NCBI GenBank assembly: GCA_002292855.1
Contig: DBBY01000039.1
Coordinates: forward strand, 20,349-28,292
Direction: 5' to 3'
Origin: Flavobacteriales bacterium UBA972
GTDB taxonomy: Bacteria > Bacteroidota > Bacteroidia > Flavobacteriales > Schleiferiaceae
DNA: 7,944 nt
Position 1 is the first letter of the stretch, and each line of letters opens with the position of its first letter. The notes beneath the pieces were generated by a model. That model worked only from the letters and a program-made list of their open reading frames with translations. It made no database searches and was not told the DNA's origin. The position numbers were made by a program, and so were the translations under genes. Of this stretch, positions 6,717 to 7,944 are shown in pieces.

Positions 6717-6724
6717 GACCTTTG
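6717..6724 (+). promoter_or_regulatory. Putative -7 element of sufS
   Basis: GACCTTTG matches TAnnTTTG except for the first base and ends four bases before the sufS ATG. A TTG at 6702-6704 is too close to be a standard -33 box. The 128-base region between sufS and the divergent secreted-protein gene (6601-6728) shows no other clear signal. Confidence 0.4.
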
Positions 6725-6728
6725 CAGC

Positions 6729-7943
6729 ATGTACAACGTAGAGGCCATTCGAGCGGAATTCCCCATCCTGCAGCAGACGGTGCACGGTCGGCCCTTGGTC
6801 TACCTGGACAATGCCGCGACCACTCAGAAGCCGCGTTCGGTGATTCAGGCCATCGTCAACCACTACGAGAACAACAACAGCAACGTGCACCGAGGCAACC
6901 ACACCCTGAGCCAGCGCGCCACCGATGCTTTTGAGGCCACCCGGGGCAAGCTGCAGCGCCACCTCAATGCAGCCTTTGAGCACGAAATTATCTACACCAC
7001 CGGCACCACAGGTGCCATCAACCTTGTCGCGCACGGATTCCGCTCGCTTCTTGGCCCCGGCGACGAGGTTTTGGTCAGCCAGTTGGAGCACCACAGCAAT
7101 CTGGTTCCCTGGCAGATGCTTGCCCAGCACAGCGGAGCCACCCTGCGCTACATTCCAATTTTGCCCGACGGCAGCCTCGACCTCGACGAGGCCCAGCGCC
7201 TGATCAACCCAAAGACGAAGCTGTTGGCATTCAATCACATATCCAATGCCCTAGGTACGGTGAATCCCGTCAAGCAGTTGACCGACTGGGCTCACGCGGT
7301 CGGGGCCTGCGTGCTGGTCGACGGAGCCCAGGGCATGGCCCATCGCCGGGTAGACGTGCAGGCTCTTGGGGTGGACTTTTACACGGCATCCGCGCATAAA
7401 ATGTATGCCCCTACTGGAATCGGCCTGCTTTATGGCAAAACAGAATGGCTGGAGAAGCTGCCCCCCTACCAAGGCGGAGGCGAAATGATAGCGACCGTGA
7501 CCATGGGGCTAAGCACCTACGCGCCCCTGCCCTTTAAGTTTGAGGCCGGCACCCCCAATATCGAGGCCGTCGTGGGCTGGGGTGCCGCAATGGACTGGGT
7601 CTCGGCCCTTGGAATGGATGCCTTGTTGGCCCACGAGTCCGAGCTAATGGCCTATGGCACCGAGCAGCTCACCGCCATCGAGGGCTTGGTTCTGTTTGGA
7701 ACGACTGCGGACAAGGCGGCTGTACTGAGTTTCGGCTTTGCCAACGTTCACCCCTATGATTTAGGAACCCTGCTCGACCAGCAAGGCGTGGCGGTTCGGT
7801 CGGGTCAGCACTGCGCCCAGCCCATCATGGACTACTACCGCATTACCGGAACCGTGCGCGCCAGCTTTGCCGCCTACAGCAACCACGACGACGTAGACCG
7901 TCTGATAGCCGCAATTAACCGCGCCATGCGCATGCTTAATTAA
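6729..7943 (+). CDS. sufS: Cysteine desulfurase SufS
   Basis: This is a PLP-dependent class V aminotransferase-fold enzyme of 404 residues, the normal length for SufS. It removes sulfur from L-cysteine as a protein-bound persulfide, giving alanine, and feeds Fe-S cluster assembly by the SUF system in the cytoplasm. PLP contacts are visible as H121 (LEHHSN), D198 and Q201 (VDGAQG), and the Schiff-base lysine K224 (SAHKMYAPTGIG). The active-site cysteine is C362 in RSGQHCAQP, and R377 follows in TVRASF for substrate carboxylate binding. All sit at a constant offset of two from the E. coli enzyme. The short loop before C362 is the group II (SufS/CsdA) type rather than IscS. A longer frame begins at 6537, but the family starts at MYNVEAIRAEFPIL and the -7-like octamer lies just before 6729. 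The gene is complete, ending at TAA one base before the window edge. Any sufE, sufB, sufC or sufD partners are outside the window. Confidence 0.96.
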   Translation: MYNVEAIRAEFPILQQTVHGRPLVYLDNAATTQKPRSVIQAIVNHYENNNSNVHRGNHTLSQRATDAFEATRGKLQRHLNAAFEHEIIYTTGTTGAINLVAHGFRSLLGPGDEVLVSQLEHHSNLVPWQMLAQHSGATLRYIPILPDGSLDLDEAQRLINPKTKLLAFNHISNALGTVNPVKQLTDWAHAVGACVLVDGAQGMAHRRVDVQALGVDFYTASAHKMYAPTGIGLLYGKTEWLEKLPPYQGGGEMIATVTMGLSTYAPLPFKFEAGTPNIEAVVGWGAAMDWVSALGMDALLAHESELMAYGTEQLTAIEGLVLFGTTADKAAVLSFGFANVHPYDLGTLLDQQGVAVRSGQHCAQPIMDYYRITGTVRASFAAYSNHDDVDRLIAAINRAMRMLN

Positions 7944-7944
7944 T

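Noticed and set aside
6537..6728. 64-codon N-terminal extension of sufS
   Set aside because: It is antisense to the start of the secreted-protein gene and is absent from the SufS family, whose members begin at or near the ATG at 6729.
6675..7238. A 187-codon minus-strand frame inside sufS
   Set aside because: Its Val/Ala/Gly/Gln-rich product mirrors the sufS codons, and the plus-strand frame has complete active-site conservation.

Overview
The window looks like an ordinary chromosomal stretch of a fairly GC-rich member of the Bacteroidota. Four things point there: a C-terminal domain on one secreted protein that resembles a type IX secretion sorting signal; a PadR regulator translationally coupled to a PspC-domain membrane protein, a pairing common in that phylum; TAnnTTTG-like -7 promoter elements; and an almost complete lack of Shine-Dalgarno sequences. 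No rRNA, tRNA, CRISPR array, insertion sequence or phage gene was seen, and coding density is very high.

Layout. At the left edge lies the C-terminal half of ACMSD (1-480, +). It converges over a 17-base gap with 3-hydroxyanthranilate 3,4-dioxygenase (498-1016, -). These are consecutive enzymes of the kynurenine pathway, so the cell probably breaks tryptophan down through 3-hydroxyanthranilate. A 101-base divergent promoter region holding an imperfect 9-3-9 inverted repeat separates the dioxygenase from a padR-pspC pair (1118-1444 and 1441-3000, +; ATGA overlap). That pair is probably an autoregulated envelope-stress module.

Next, on the minus strand, is a compact three-gene unit read from right to left. 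It contains a small secreted protein with a T9SS-like sorting domain (6600-5758), an exported alpha/beta hydrolase with a GHSYG elbow (5744-4179) and a lipoprotein that is probably a beta-propeller (4182-3031, ATGA overlap with the hydrolase gene). All three products leave the cytoplasm. I cannot assign a substrate. This is the least described part of the window.

Divergent from that unit is a complete sufS cysteine desulfurase gene (6729-7943, +), which supplies persulfide sulfur for Fe-S cluster assembly. No other suf gene is visible.

Four genes preceded by a promoter region (the dioxygenase gene, padR, the T9SS-like gene and sufS) carry a TAnnTTTG-like octamer ending only 4-5 bases before the chosen ATG. 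This suggests leaderless or nearly leaderless transcripts and supports the shorter start codons chosen here. I found no convincing sign of a wholly new system. The candidates for novelty are the three-gene export unit and the promoter-start arrangement.
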